A DNA stretch of 64,000 nt from Mantamonas sphyraenae (GCA_026936335.1 JAPMXV010000045.1:62001-126000), one strand, 5' to 3'. Counted from the stretch's first letter, positions 1 through 12,839 are shown. The notes: generated by a model not told the origin, from the letters alone. Numbers and translations are program-made.

Positions 1-3000
1 GTCGCGCCTTGTCCAGTTGCTTCCATGCTTCGTCCTGGCCCATCCACACCGCAAACATCATGCTCACCACACGGGAGCCCTCAAACTTGTCTGTGCGCTT
101 TGTGGCCGCTTGCCAGAGAGCGTACGAGCGCCACTTGTTTGCTGCGTTGCCCACAAGCTCCTGCATCAGCTTCTTCCCTCGCGCTTCCGCCTCGTCCTCT
201 CCTCCCACGTCTGTCCCGGCTGCAGCTTGTGCCTGCAGTGCTTTTTCGGCCTCTTGAAGCTGTGTCTCGTCCAGCCTCGGCCGCTCCTCGTGGTACGTTT
301 GGTACCACTGGACAACCAGACGCCCGACGGGTGCCCGTGCAGCGGTGGCATTCACGCTGGGCATGCGCGTGAGCACAAATCGACGGTCGTACTCTGCCAC
401 CTGGCTGCGCAGGTAGCGATGCAACTGCAGCAGCTTCACATACACAGTGTCTTTGTCCAGGTCGCTCACTGCCCTTTCGCGCAGCAGCGACAGGAAGTAG
501 TTCACCAATCGGTTTGTGCTCACTCCCATCGCCTCCCTGGCCGCCTTGCCGCTGCTCTTGCTGCCTTTGCTCTTCTTGCTGGGCGACGCGTGTTGCACCT
601 CGCTGAAAAAGTCCGGGTTCACACTCTGGTGGTACTCCACCGCGTGGGCAATCTCCACCACGGCAAAGTCCGGCACATCCCCCACGTTGCTGATGAGTGC
701 ATTGCTTAGCTGTGGTCCCTGCAGACCCAGTGCACGCTGCATGGCAAACACCTCGGCTGCCAACGCCATGTACTGCACCGCCGCGCTGTGGTGTTGGCCG
801 TGCGACCCGCCCATGGCCACCAGACCATGCACGTACGCCATTTCCATCAGGATTGACCGCACCAGCTGGTGGTCGTGGTGGTCCGCACACACGCACACTT
901 CCAGCGCCCCCTGCAGCAGACCACGAATCTGTGCCAGCTCCCCAGAGTACTTGGATGCCAACTTGGCCGCCTGCTCCTCGTTCACACGCTCGCTGGCCTG
1001 CATGGAGCCCCATCGCGACAGTGTGCGCCACTCCAACGACGACAGCAGCACGTCGCGCAGGCACTTGGCAATCGAGTACAACACGCTCGCCACCAAATGC
1101 GGCAACGGATACGCAGCCTGCTCCAGCAGCATCCGCGCACGCTGCAAGTACCCAAGTGCAGGTTCCAACAGTTCGATGCCCTGCAGCTGCAGACCAATGC
1201 GCACACACAGCTCCGCCAACAGGTCCAGATGAGGCAGCAGTCGGTTGCGCTCCTTTCCTGCCAGATCGTGGCGTTCCATCAACGCCTCCAGCACGTCTGC
1301 ACCTGCCTTGTAGCTCAGCAGCGCCTCGTTGCTCGAACCCAGATCCAATTGGATGTCGCCCTGCGTCAGAAACAGCCGGGCAAGCACTGCATCGTTGCAG
1401 TGCAGCGCTTGCAGGTCCGGCATGGCCGTTTCAAACAACGCCATGGCCTTGTCGCTGTGTCCCAGGTGCAGATGCATCATCAGACGCAACCTTGTGGCCT
1501 CTCGGCGCAAGACACGCTCGTCCACAGCCGCACACATGCGTTCCACGTCTCCACACAACTGTTCGCACCGCTCCAGGTGGCCCTGGTGGAAGAAACCCAG
1601 ACACAAACGCAGCTGCGAACGGATCCACCACAACACATGCACTTGCAACCTTTCGCCCTTTTTCTTGGCATCGTACGCCGTCTGTGCACTCGTTTGTGTC
1701 ACTTCCCCTTCCGAGCCGCTCACACGGCGCATGGCGTCCTGCACATGCTCCATGCTTTCGCTGTACTGCGACTCCAGCACCTCCAACTCCGCCAGTGCGC
1801 TTTGCGCCTCTGCGTACGTGTACACACGCAATGGTGTGCGTGCTCCTTTGTCCACGCTGCCCACCAGCTCCTCCAACAGACGCCGGCACTCCTGCGCAAG
1901 CATGTCCATCGTGTCGTCCCACTCCACAAGTCCCAAATCACGTCCACTGTTGCCGCTGCCGCCGCTTCCATCGCCACCGCCTCCTCCACTGCCAGAGGCC
2001 GATTTGTTGCTGCGACTCTTTTTGCGATCTGTGCGGTCGCCCTTACCCGACGACGACGATGACGATGATGATGACGCGGTGACCCCATCGCCCTTCTTGT
2101 TTTGCTTCACGAGCAGACTGTAGCCATCGACGTCGGCGTACGCAAACACACGATCGCCGACAGGCTTGTTGTGCCCCAGCCGAACCAGGTACAGCAGCAG
2201 CATCGCACGCGCCAGCGCAAGTTCCATCTGCACACGCTCGCCATACAATGTGGCCAATGCAGGCGGAAGCTGTGCGTGGATAAGCCACTCCAGCGCTGCA
2301 CGGTTGCCTGCCGTGTGCAAAGGTTGGGTGGCATCCAGCACGGGCGACGGGGGCGTGGCAGCAGACGCTGCCTCGTCATTGCCGCCCTGCGCGTGGGCCA
2401 CCGTGCCTGGCAACACGCCGTCCACACTCTTGCGTGGGAGACGAACTCCGAGGACGACGTCCGCCAGTGTGGCCATGGCATGGTGCACAAATCCACAACC
2501 CACCAGTGCTTTTGCACGCAGCACGCGTCCCAAACTCGTGTGGAAGGCGTCGCGGCACAGCTCCTTGGCCAAGTACAGATACAACGAGAGCACAGGCAGG
2601 GCCGCCAAGCATTCGCCCATGTCCACCAGGTAGCTGCACACAAAGTCCAGCGTCTCCAGCAAGATGGACACTTCCATGCCGTTCTCCTCGTCCATCAGCG
2701 TCTCGTTCACCACCACCATGTTTGGTTCGTACAGGGCAAAGTCACATTCCCGCTGTGGATGTGGCAGTGTCGAGCTGAAGATTGCCCTCACCAGATGGGC
2801 TGCCAACAGGCATGTCTCGCGACGCCTGTGCAATGCAGTACTCTGCGTGAACCTGGCCAGCTTGGCACACACCAACACAGCCATGAGGCACGCATCCATT
2901 CCGTACGCGGCAACAGGGTCTGCCACGCCGTCCAGCGTCCCACGCCAGTCGTCCAGCAGTCCAGGCACCTCAAACACTTGATCCAACGCGTCTGTCCACC

Positions 3001-5004
3001 GCTCCGCAGCCTCTTCATACTGTCCCTCGTCGTAGTACACATCTCCCAGCTCGTTGCAGGCCTGGAACACCATTTCCCGCTCGCGTTTCTCGCGCAAAAA
3101 GTCGATGGTTCGCACGTACGACGCAATCACGTGCTTGGCTCGCACGGTGCGCTCGGCAATGCTCGTCTGAGACAACCGGCTGCCTCCTCGGCTGCCACTG
3201 CTCAGCCGGCTCATCGACGTCGCTCGCACAGACCCTGCGCGTGCATGCGACCTAGACCCGCCCAGGCGCGAACCCATGCGTGAGCCCATGCGTGAGCCCA
3301 TGCGCGAACCGGCCGCACTGCCTGCCCCGTTGCCGTTGGATCGCACTTCCACAAGCGTCTTGTAGCCCATCAGGTACAGCGCACGCAGACGTCGCGACGT
3401 GTCCAGTTCCTCCATGTTTGCATGCTTGTCACGCAGCGCCTCACTCAGCGTCGTCTGGTTCTCAGCCATCTCCTCGGCCGGCACGTTGAGTTGCTGCTGG
3501 GCATCCAGCACCACAGGCAGCAGCTGCTCTGCAAAGTGGCTCTCTGTGAGCAGATTGAACCGTTCGCCCATTTCCACCACAGCCGCATACTTGCCTGCCA
3601 GCACACACGACTCCATGGCAAACATCACAAACTTGAACGCCCAGTCGATGTCGATGTTGTGTGCCTGGTACCGCAGCAGTGACGTGTTTCGTGCTGCGTC
3701 GTGGTCCGCACCGGCGTCCAGAAGGCCCGCACCCGATGCTCCGCCCAGGCCGTGACGCACCGTGCGGTTCATGCCACGCGTGCTGGGGCGTCCGCTGAGA
3801 CGAGACAGACCACGCACAGAGTCGGCGTCGCTTTGTGCGTCGTCCAGGTTACGGTACGCCTGCACCTGCTTCAGTTTCTCCAACACATCCGAATCCTCGA
3901 TGCAAATGTACTCCAGAAAGTCCATCAGACCGCGTGCACTCTTGAGCATCGGTTGTTGTGCATGTTCCAACACGTCCACGTTGCCAAAGTATCGCAACGC
4001 CACGTTCCACATTTGCCGGCATCCGTTGTGTACCTGCGACCACGACTCGCCACGCGTGGCCAGCGTCACCGCCTGCGCAAACGTCGTCAGCATGTCCACC
4101 TCTTTGGCAATGTGTTCCGGTGCCTTTGCTCCGCCCCATGCCGCAACTGGCGCTGATGAAGCAGAGGCAGACGCAGAGGCCACCGTAAGCGTTGCACCCT
4201 TGCCACCACCGCCACGTCCACCCCTGGGCACACCCATCGACATCGACGATCCGCCTCCCACAGACAACATCCCAGAGCTCCCGCCTTCCTCCACCACAGG
4301 CATCAGTCCGCCACCTGCATTCATCGAGCTCCTGCGCGAGCCCAACCTGCTGTTGGACGAGCTTCCACCTGACGGACGGTGGTGGAGACGGCCCATCTTG
4401 CGCTGCTCCAGCACATACGTGAGAAACACGTCGACACTCAGAGGAAACGGAAGCTCGGCCCCTTTGGCCTTTTCCCGCTGGACCTCCTTGCTCACGACCT
4501 CGTTGCTGCTGCTGCCACCCTCCTGTTTCCCACTGCTGCCTACTCCGGTGTCCAACGATACGCTGCTTCGTCGCTTGTGCTGCTTGCGCTCCTTCTTGCT
4601 TCCACGGCGTCCGTTCCCATCCTTGTCCTTTTCCTTGCCGCCCCTCCGGTGCCTTCGCCGTTCAGTGCTGCCACATCTGCATACACGCTGCGATCCACAG
4701 CTCGTATGGCATCCATCAGCGTCAACTCGCTGCGCCACCGCACTTCGGCAAGACGCCGCCCGCGCAGCTTCTCCGCCATCCGCTTCCTGCGATGGTACGC
4801 ACGCAGCTTGTCCTGAAGCACACGTGCCGCTTCTTCCTTCTCACGCAGCGCCTCCAACTCGGCCTCGCTCATCTCTTCCTCGCCCTCGGCACTCGCCTTG
4901 TCTTCTTTCTTGCTGCTACTGCCGCCAGCGTTGCGCCCTCCACCGCGACGAGTCTTGGAACCAGAGGAAGCACCTGCGCCGCTGCCTCGCTTTCCGCTGC
5001 TGCC

Positions 5005-5039
<35 letters not shown>

Positions 5040-8000
5040 CCTTGGGCATCTGCAGACCTGGAATGGGGCCTTTGCTTGCCTGCACGTCCATGTGCTCGTA
5101 TACCAGCGCGTTCATCTCTTGTGTGTTGCGTTGTTCCCACTGTGCGGTGTGTGCTCGGATCACTGCACTCCACTCGTCCAGCGTGTCGTTGGGGACGCCC
5201 ACAAAGAATCCCTCGCGCAGAATTTTGACCCCAAACTCCAGGTAGCGTTCGTTCTCCACAAACTGCTCGTTCAACACTGCATACGCACGTTCGGGGCTGT
5301 CACTCAACAGCGGCACGAGCACGTCTGCGATGGTGTTGTCCCCCGATGCCGAAGACTGCTCGGTGCTTTCGTGCTGCTGCTTGCTACTGTGTCCATGGCT
5401 GCCATGCTTGCTGCTGCTCTTGGCCACTGCACTCGCCGCACCCGATGCCTCCACGTCGGCCAAGTCACGTTGCAGCAGGGTTTTGCCCGCGGGCAGCGAG
5501 ATCAGAAATTCGCGAAGGGCCTCGTGTGTCTGCTTGCCCACTGTGCCGGGCTGGTGCAGCGTGTTGGACAGTTCCACCACGCGCTGAGACGATGTGTCGT
5601 CACGCAGCACATGGTACGTGTTTGCCAGTTCGTACGTAATGCACGCATAGCACAGCTCAATGCCCATCGACGCCTCGCCGTCTTCGTGGCCCTCCAAACT
5701 GCCCTGCACTGCCTCCACATCCGCATTACTGCTGTGTCGTCGGATCAGCTGTGCAGGCACATGTTGCATCGCCGCATGCATGATTTCCAGCGCCTCAAGC
5801 ACAAAGTCCACCTTGCGAGGCAGGCCCAGCAGCGGCGTCAGCAGGTCGTATGCACGCAGCACGCCGTCCATCAGCAGAGCGTAGTCGCCAATCACAGCTG
5901 CAATCTGCACGGCCATCAAAAGATACTTGCAATTGCGCAGCCGTTGCAACTGTTCCGGAATCAGCGAATTTGCGCCGCCGCCGCTTGCGTTCGCCCCGCC
6001 TCCTCCACCTCCGCTCACGTTGCTGCGAAGATAGCGCCCCAAGTTGATTTGGGTCATGAGGAAGAAGGCATGCACAGCTCCACGCAGCACCGCCAGAGGT
6101 GCGCGCTGTACGCGTTCCAGGTGCAGATCCAGCGCTTGCATGGGGTTGGCCACCCACAGAGGCACCTCCTCCTTGCTCTGGACAAAGAAACTGCACAGTC
6201 GATGGATGATGGGCCGTGCAAACGTGTGACCCACAGTGCGCAGAGCAATGCGAGCCAGATACGACCACAACAATTTGGTGGGCAGCACGTCCAGCGCGAC
6301 CACCTGCTCGCCCGTGCTTCCGATATCATTGATACACTCGCCCTGGTCGTTGTACGCTGCCATGGCCACCACGTAGGCCGTGTTCGCCTGCAGACCCTCG
6401 ATCTTGACCCAATCGCCCGGCGAACACGACACGCCCGTGCCAGGAAGCTCTCGGTTGTTCAAGGACACATCCACGCCACTGCCGTACGGCTTGGCAAACA
6501 CCTGCACCGACGCCACCTGCTGGCGCGCCAGACGGGACACCGGATGTGTGCTGACCACGATGGCCGAGCCACACCGTGCCACACACACAGGCGCGGGAGC
6601 ACGTGCATGCGTGTCACGTCCCAACGCTTTGTAGTCTGCCAACTCGCTGTACTCGCGGACGGCATGCACGACCAGCGTGCGTTCCTGCGCCTCTGCACGC
6701 AGCAAACAGTCGCGGCTTTCTTCCAACAGTGCCTCGCGCTCCTGGCGCTTGCTGCGGAAGCTGCTCATGTTCATCAGCACAATGCTGCGCAGATACAAAT
6801 TGTCGCCAGCCTCCTTCAGCAGCCTCTTTTCCGTGCGTTCGCTGTACTCGGGCGGATTGTCCAGCGCCGCCTGCGCCTCTTCAAACGCCTTCTTCTTGTT
6901 ACCCAGAATCGTGTCCATCTTGCTTTCGTGCTCCATGCCCTCCATGGTGCTCATCAGACGCAACTCAAGGCGATCCATCAGGCGCTGCAAGCCACCCTCC
7001 AGCTCGCACCGCACCAGGTTGTTGTACATGTCTGCCTGCAGACATATCAGCGCCTCCGATTGCGCCCACGTGCTACGGTGCAACACAGGCTCCAGACTCA
7101 ACGACTCCAGAATGGCGTTGACGTCGCCACTGAGCGACGCCAGCTCGTCGTCCAACGCCAGCTGCGCTCGATGAGCCGCAATGTGTTGCAACGCGACGCG
7201 CAGCACCGTCACTGCCTCGTCCCTGCGTGCGCTCCCCTCCAGCAGGGAAGACAGGTGTACAGCCGCCAGCGCGCGCACCACGTGGTCTTCAAAGTCCACG
7301 CGATCAAATGTGGACAACACAGCATACAGGCACTCCCGAAGCGCCTCACTGTCACGCAGCCTCTCCAGCATCACCACTGTCTCCTCCTCTTGCAGCGACT
7401 GTGCGCTGGGCTGCAGTACGGCACGGCACATGTCCCACAGCAGCAGCGCCGCGTCTGTGAAAAAGTCTGGGCGCGTGCGTGCCTCCTTGGCCTCGCACGC
7501 CTGCAGAATAGATGCCAGCTCAAAGGCATAATGCCATGCTTTGGGCAACCCCTCCTCGTAGTCACGGTCCCCTGCACCGGCCACCTCCTCTGCACCCTCG
7601 GCACACACAAACAACCGCCCTGCGGACAGCTCCTGCTCCAGGTAGCGTGCAAAGCCCACAATGTGCACCTCCTTGTTCAGCAGTGCCATGGTGTCACTTT
7701 CCATTTCCTCGTGCTCGTGTTTCACCAGCAGACGGTAGCTGGCTGTGCTCTGCAGCCGCTCCAGCACGTCCCAGAACTCAAAGAAGAAGGCAAACTTGAC
7801 CAGCGCCACATGTGCCAGAATGGGAAACTCCGTCTCAATCTCCTCCATCGTCATCGACGGCCCCACAGGCTCCGCCTCCGCCTCATTCTCCTTCTTATGA
7901 CTGCCACCCCCACTGCCTGCCTCGTCCTCCTTGCCCTCTCGTTCGCGCCGACCGCGCCGAGTGCGTGCTGTGCGTGCTGTTCGTGGTGTCACTCCACGCG

Positions 8001-10081
8001 AGGAGCGCACACGTCGTCCCTGTTCTTTGTCCTGCTGCGCCTGCTGCTGCTTCAACCGCAAGGTGTTGCTGTTTGCTTCCTCAGCCGTGCCGCCGTTGGA
8101 TTCCTCGCTGCCTGCGGCATTGCTGCTGCTTCCACCGCTGCTTCCGTTGCTCTCTGTGCTTGTCACATCGAGGACGGCCACCGTCTGGGGCGGGTTCATG
8201 TGCAGGTCCAGCGCACGCAGCGGTCGCTCGGCAATGTGCATCGCCGCGTCGAAAAACGTGCGCACAGTGTCCGCCTGTTTGGGTTTGCCGTGACGCAACA
8301 CACGCATGCGGTTGGTCGTCAACACATTGATGAGTGCGTTCAATCGTCCCGTGGCACTCGTCAGCCCGCGTTCCTTTAGCGCTTTGGTCACCTCATCGCC
8401 GCTCACTTTCCGATAACGCGGCACAGGGCCGTGCACGTTGGGTTGCGCATGCAGCGACGAAGCCATGGTTGTGTCCGTTGCAGCACCCGTCTGCTGCTTC
8501 CGTGTCTGTGTGCTGGCCTTGTCCGACCCAGAGGTTCCTTTGCCCTTGCTGTGTCCCTTGCGCTCCCTCTTGCTTGAAGACGACGTCATTGTCTTTGTGC
8601 TCCCGCGCTTGGTTTTGCGTCCGCTGTTGCTTTCGTCACCATCCGTGTCCTCTTCCGCGTCGTCTGCGTCGTTGTCGTCGGCGGCACTGCTGCCGCTGCT
8701 GCTGCTTGACGTTGTGGCACGCGAGGCCGACACGCTGTCCAGGATGTACATACTGTACTCAAAGGCCTTGGCGCCCATTTGCTCCCGCGCATAGGCAATG
8801 ACAGCGCGTGCGGCACCGGGCACGTCGAATGGAGTCGGATCTTGCTCTTCCAGACTTTCCAACTCGTCAATCTTGTCCAGGGCATACCCGGCAAACGCAG
8901 CTGCCTGATCAACACGTCCAATGTCCTCGTACGCCTGGCACACCGCCAGATAGACGGTGACTCGCCACTTGAGGTATTTCACGGTGATCAGCTGCACGCA
9001 CGACTCCAACGCCGTGGCAGCCCACAACAGCGGTTCCACCGCCTTGTGTGAGTGGCCACATCGGAAGAGAGGGCGTGTCAGTGTGTACAGATGCACAGTG
9101 GCGTTGTACACCAGCCAGTAGTGGTCCTCGGCCACCTGTCCGTCTTGCAACAGATGCCTCAGTGCTTGCAATGCCTGGTCGGTGCTGTGCAGCAGCGTCG
9201 ACAGCGACTCGGCACGCACCAGTTTGGCGTCCCTCTTCAGTGTCAGCTCCACGTGGCATCGCACAAAGCCCAGGCGTGCACGTGTTGCAAGCACCAGCTC
9301 CTTCTGGTGTGGGTTGTGCCTGCTGAAAAAGTGTGCATAGCATCGATCCAGTGCCATTTGATACTCGCCCAGTTGCATCAGAATGTCGGCACTCTGCAAC
9401 CAGTGTTGCACCAGCCACAGAGGCACACCTTCATCTTCCGAGGCGTGTTCGCTGCTGCTGCTGCTGCTGCTGTTGCTGCCCTCGTGGATGTCATCTCCCT
9501 GCCCACTGCTGCTTGCGTATGGATCCAGAGATTGGTCCTCGTCCAGCTTGTGTGCGTTCACAGGCACCAGCAATGCGCCGTGGAACTGCTCCAACAGATC
9601 CACCAACGCACGCGGCAGCTTCTTCAGACTCACTTTCACGTCCATGTCCCCGTTGGCAATGTTCCCTTTCCGCGTCAACTTGATTGTACGTGTCCCTGCA
9701 TTCGCTGCGGACAGTTTCGTGTGTACCGTCAGCCCTGTGCATGTGTAAAGCCCGTTTGTGTGCGTCAGCGCCTGCATCGCCCGCCAAACGGTCACAACCT
9801 TTTGCCTCTCCTCTCACATCCCACACCCCGTCCACATGCCCATGTGCCTGGCCATCCGTGTTCCACACTCCATGTCCATCCCTTGCACCCCACTCTGTAT
9901 TCCTTCTGTCCCTGTGCTCCACTGGGGCTCCCTGGCGGCCGTGAAACGGGTCGCGCCAATCGCCGTTTGCCCACAACCTACCCAATGTCTCCTGCTCCAT
10001 GCTCTCATGGAACTGTTCTACCAGCTCCGAAAACGCCTCTTCCAGCCGTTCCACCTCTGCTTGTCGCTTCTGCTCTCGCAT
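1..10081 (-). CDS. CFAP54: CFAP54-like ciliary central-apparatus protein (3' end beyond window)
   Basis: Very large axonemal protein; CFAP54 is known as a component of the C1 side of the ciliary central pair. A reading frame starts at a GTG-aligned codon at 9795 and runs to a stop at 4540; from about 4640 the next frame is open without a stop to base 1, so the gene is one unit broken by an apparent one-base loss (separate entry). Together they give over 3,250 codons, close to the roughly 3,100 residues of animal CFAP54. The region near 8,900-9,000 (PLLWAA...ESC, KYLKWR, AVCQAYED, ALDKIDEL) resembles the conserved N-terminal CFAP54 domain, and a fibronectin-III-like segment lies near 6,300-6,610. 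Low-complexity Ser, Asp and Lys linkers separate helical blocks. A likely 5' exon begins with ATG at 10081 (MREQKRQAEVERLEEAF) and ends at 9982 before a GTAGGT donor; the acceptor is uncertain. Divergent to the receiver-PDE gene. Confidence 0.9.
4638..4648 (-). other. Apparent -1 frameshift in CFAP54 at a G4 run
   Basis: On the minus strand the frame reading LNGEGTGG meets a run of four G (plus-strand C at 4641-4644) and then stops at 4540. Adding one G gives a continuous GGGGKEKDKDG that joins directly to the downstream frame (KKERKQHKRR...SVSLDTGV), which stays open to the window edge. No good GT/AG pair is needed to explain it. A homopolymer sequencing or assembly error is the simplest cause; a real inactivating mutation is possible. 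Confidence 0.75.
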
Positions 10082-10330
10082 GTGTGGCCCAGGTGCCCGG
10101 TTATGTGTGGGGCGTCGTCGTCTCTGTGTCAGCTCAGCCTTGCGTCACCTTCCACACTGCCCCTCCCCCCGGTCTCCCCACCCACGCTTACCTTGCGTGC
10201 GACCACATCTGCGTTGTGCAGCGCCGTTTCGGTGTTCACCTTGGCCTGCTGAGTAATGTCGACCTGCATGCGAGTGTGGAATGGACGGGACAAAGTTTTG
10301 GCCCCGCCCGCGTCCGCTTGGCCACACAGA

Positions 10331-12387
10331 ATGAGCGCGCCAGAGGACTTTGACATCCACCTGAACATCCTCCTGATTGACGATGATCCCATCTCGCGCA
10401 TGGTCGTCCAAAAGATCCTGCGCGTGTGCGAGTACACCGTCGACTTTGCCGAAAATGGCGGCGCAGCCTTGGAGCGATTGGCCGCCAGTCCCGACGAGTT
10501 TGATCTCATCATCTGCGACATTTCCATGCCCGTAGTCGACGGATTTGGCGTCCTCAACGCCATCACACAAGATCCCAAGCTCAAGCACCTGCCTGTGATC
10601 AGTAAGTGTCGTCGCTGGAGGCGTGTGTGCGCCACGGGGGAGTGTGTGCGACCACGGACGAGAGATCGCTGACACCCGGCTTTTCCCCAGTGCTCTCCAC
10701 CAACGACAAGACCACCACCGTGCTTGAATGCCTCAGCCACGGCGCCGTGGACTTTCTCATCAAGCCCTTGCGCATGGAAGTGGCCAAGAACGTGTGGCAA
10801 CACGTTTGGAAGCGCCGATACGGCGACGACAGCTCAGCCGGCGGCTCGTTCACCAAGGCCAGCTCGGACGAGGACGCCGGAGCAAGCAGCAGCGGCAACC
10901 CTTCCACCGCCCAAAACGACCAGCCTGCCAATGTGCTTGAGGTATGTGTTGCGCATCGAGTGCTTTTCGCAGCCCTTGCCTGTGTGTATCCCGTGTACTC
11001 GCAGGTTGTGGGCAAGCAAGAGGGCGGAAATGGCAACAAACGCCATCGGCACACAACCCCGCCCCCCAAAAAAACACACGCACGACACACAGCCGCGTCC
11101 GCACACACTGACAGCCACTGGGCATCACGTTTCACACACCACCGTGACACACACACACAGCTGCTGAACGGAATGTTTGAGGAGTTGCAGGCGCAGGACC
11201 GCATTGGCAAGAAGCTGAAGAACTCGCTGCTGAGTGCGTGTGCGCCACTTGTGCAGATGAACGCAGCACGGGAGGCACGCAAGCAACTGGGGTTGGGCAA
11301 CAGCGCCGCGAGCGAGGATACAAGCGTGGATGAGGAGCATGAGGCGGAGGAACAACTTGTGTCGCAGTGGTTGGACACGGTGTTGGGCGTCAACGACGCT
11401 GCGCCTTTGGACAGCCAAAGCCAAGAGGCCCTGGAGGTGCCCAGCACAGAGGCCACCTGTGCCCTGGACGATTGGGACTTGGATGTGTACACACTGTCCG
11501 ACTCGGAGGCTGCAGCCGCTGCCGCCGAGGCACTGTTGACCCTGGGAGTGAACAAACAACTGGGTGGCCTTGATGCCGCCGATGTGGAGGCCTTTGTGGC
11601 TGCTGTGGCCGAGTTCAACCACAAGGGCAAACTCTATACACAACAGTTCCACGTGGCGGTGCTGCAGGCTGTGTATTGGCTGCTGCGACACGGAGGCCTC
11701 CTGGCCCACCTGGACGCCGACGAGGTGTGTGCCCTCGTCCTGGCCGCCCTGGCTGTGCGTGCCAACCACCCGGGTTTGAACGAAAACACCCTTGTGCGTA
11801 GTGCCACCAATGAGGATGCCCTTGCGCTGGCCATCATGCACAACAACGCCAATGTGCTGGCCAATGTGCACGCTTCCCGATTCCTTGCCGCTGTGGCAGA
11901 CACCTCCATCCTCGATTCCATCCCGGCCAGCCGTGCCAACGCCATCAAGACCATGGCCATTGAACTCATCATGAACGCACAGAACCAGCGCCTCATCGGC
12001 ACCCTCCATGCCCTCCACCTTCACAGTGGCCAGGTCCTCGACGCACGCGACCGCGTCTACCTCGCCTCGGGCATCCTCGACGCTGCCCTCTTCTTTTACT
12101 TTGCCAAGCCCAGTGCGCAGAGCAAGGTGTGGCTCAACGACCTGCAGGAACAGCTGTTTGTAGAAGGTGACAATGAGAAGGCTTCCGACCTTGCCATCTC
12201 TCCCTTTGGTGACCGCAACAACTCGGCCACCGCCCTCATGGTTTCTTCGTACCTCACCGTCGTCGTACGCCCCTTCTGGGAGGCCATGGCAGGATATGCC
12301 ACCGACGACTCTCTTGGCAAGCCCCTCGAACAGCTGGCCAACAATGAGACTGAATGGGGAGCCCTTCTCGCTGGCTCCAAGGCATGA
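10331..12387 (+). CDS. Receiver domain fused to a degenerate cyclic-nucleotide phosphodiesterase (RegA-like)
   Basis: Three exons: 10331-10601, 10691-10941 and 11161-12387, about 582 residues. Intron 1 (89 bp) has GTAAGT and TTTTCCCCAG. Intron 2 (10942-11160) is 219 bp, stop-free and in frame, so retention would add 73 residues. Residues about 15-135 are a complete response-regulator receiver: acidic pair in LLIDDDP, phosphoacceptor Asp in IICDISMP, switch Ser in MLSTND and Lys in FLIKPL. The C-terminal 300 residues follow the class I PDE fold (LYTQQFHVAVLQAVYWLL, NHPGLNEN, ISPFGDR, VVRPFWEAMAG). Dictyostelium RegA has this same two-domain order, with phosphorylation activating cAMP hydrolysis. 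Here the catalytic residues are missing: YHN is YTQ, the HD metal pair before HPG is VR, the later metal Asp position reads LDAALFF, and the invariant Gln is gone. Probably non-catalytic, perhaps a phosphorelay-controlled binding protein. Confidence 0.85.
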
Positions 12388-12839
12388 TGATGATGGTGAT
12401 GGTGGTGGTGGTGATGAACAGTCCATGAGAAAAGATCCAATTCATAGTCTTCCAACCACAGCGTGACGTCCTCGTCCTGACTACCGCGCAAACCGTCGCC
12501 GTCGACACACTTCTGTAGAGATAGCCCCAATGTCCAACGATCTCCACTCTCATCGACATCGCTACTGGCCCCTTCATCGTCTTTGTCCTCCTCGTCGAAA
12601 TCCAGCGCCTCCCATTGCAACTGCCCGTCGCACTCGATTGCTCGAAAAGTGGGTCGCGGCACGGGAACCGGCGAGCGCGCAGGCGTTGGCGGCGGCGTAA
12701 GCATGGCCACCTGGGCAATTGGGTTGGAAAAGGTCACATGGCCACGGTGTGTAGACACCATGCCTCGCTGCCCTGCATTGCGAGGTCGCTCCATGACCTC
12801 CTCATCGTCCTCCTCGGTGAATTCAAACGGATCGGCCAT
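12096..12839 (-). CDS. Acidic hypothetical protein; tail overlaps the PDE gene antisense
   Basis: ORF of 247 codons from an ATG at 12839. The first 150 residues look coding: an acidic start (MADPFEFTEEDDEEVMERP), a proline-rich stretch (TPPPTPARSPVPVPRP) and a Glu/Asp-rich segment. HVTF near residue 36 resembles a loose RVxF protein-phosphatase-1 docking motif, which is only a suggestion. The last 97 codons lie antisense to the final exon of the convergent PDE gene and include an eleven-His run that mirrors the GATGGT repeat after the PDE stop. The true 3' end may therefore differ, through an intron or earlier termination. I do not recognise the family. It ends upstream of, and may be co-oriented with, the LRR gene 77 bp away. 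Confidence 0.5.
   Translation of the reverse strand: MADPFEFTEEDDEEVMERPRNAGQRGMVSTHRGHVTFSNPIAQVAMLTPPPTPARSPVPVPRPTFRAIECDGQLQWEALDFDEEDKDDEGASSDVDESGDRWTLGLSLQKCVDGDGLRGSQDEDVTLWLEDYELDLFSWTVHHHHHHHHHHHALEPARRAPHSVSLLASCSRGLPRESSVAYPAMASQKGRTTTVRYEETMRAVAELLRSPKGEMARSEAFSLSPSTNSCSCRSLSHTLLCALGLAK

Noticed and set aside
697-3283. Plus-strand ORFs of 390-460 codons in the first 3.3 kb
   Set aside because: Mirrors of the CFAP54 continuation, which is open on the minus strand to base 1 but has no stop inside the window.
4540-4640. An intron or true C-terminus of CFAP54 at the 4540 stop
   Set aside because: The downstream frame resumes within a few codons at a G run, no suitable GT/AG pair is needed, and the combined length fits the family.
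4792-8379. 1,195-codon plus-strand ORF
   Set aside because: Antisense mirror of CFAP54. It is His/Gln/Leu-rich with no domain, while the minus strand carries CFAP54 motifs. GC-rich codon bias opens such frames throughout this window.
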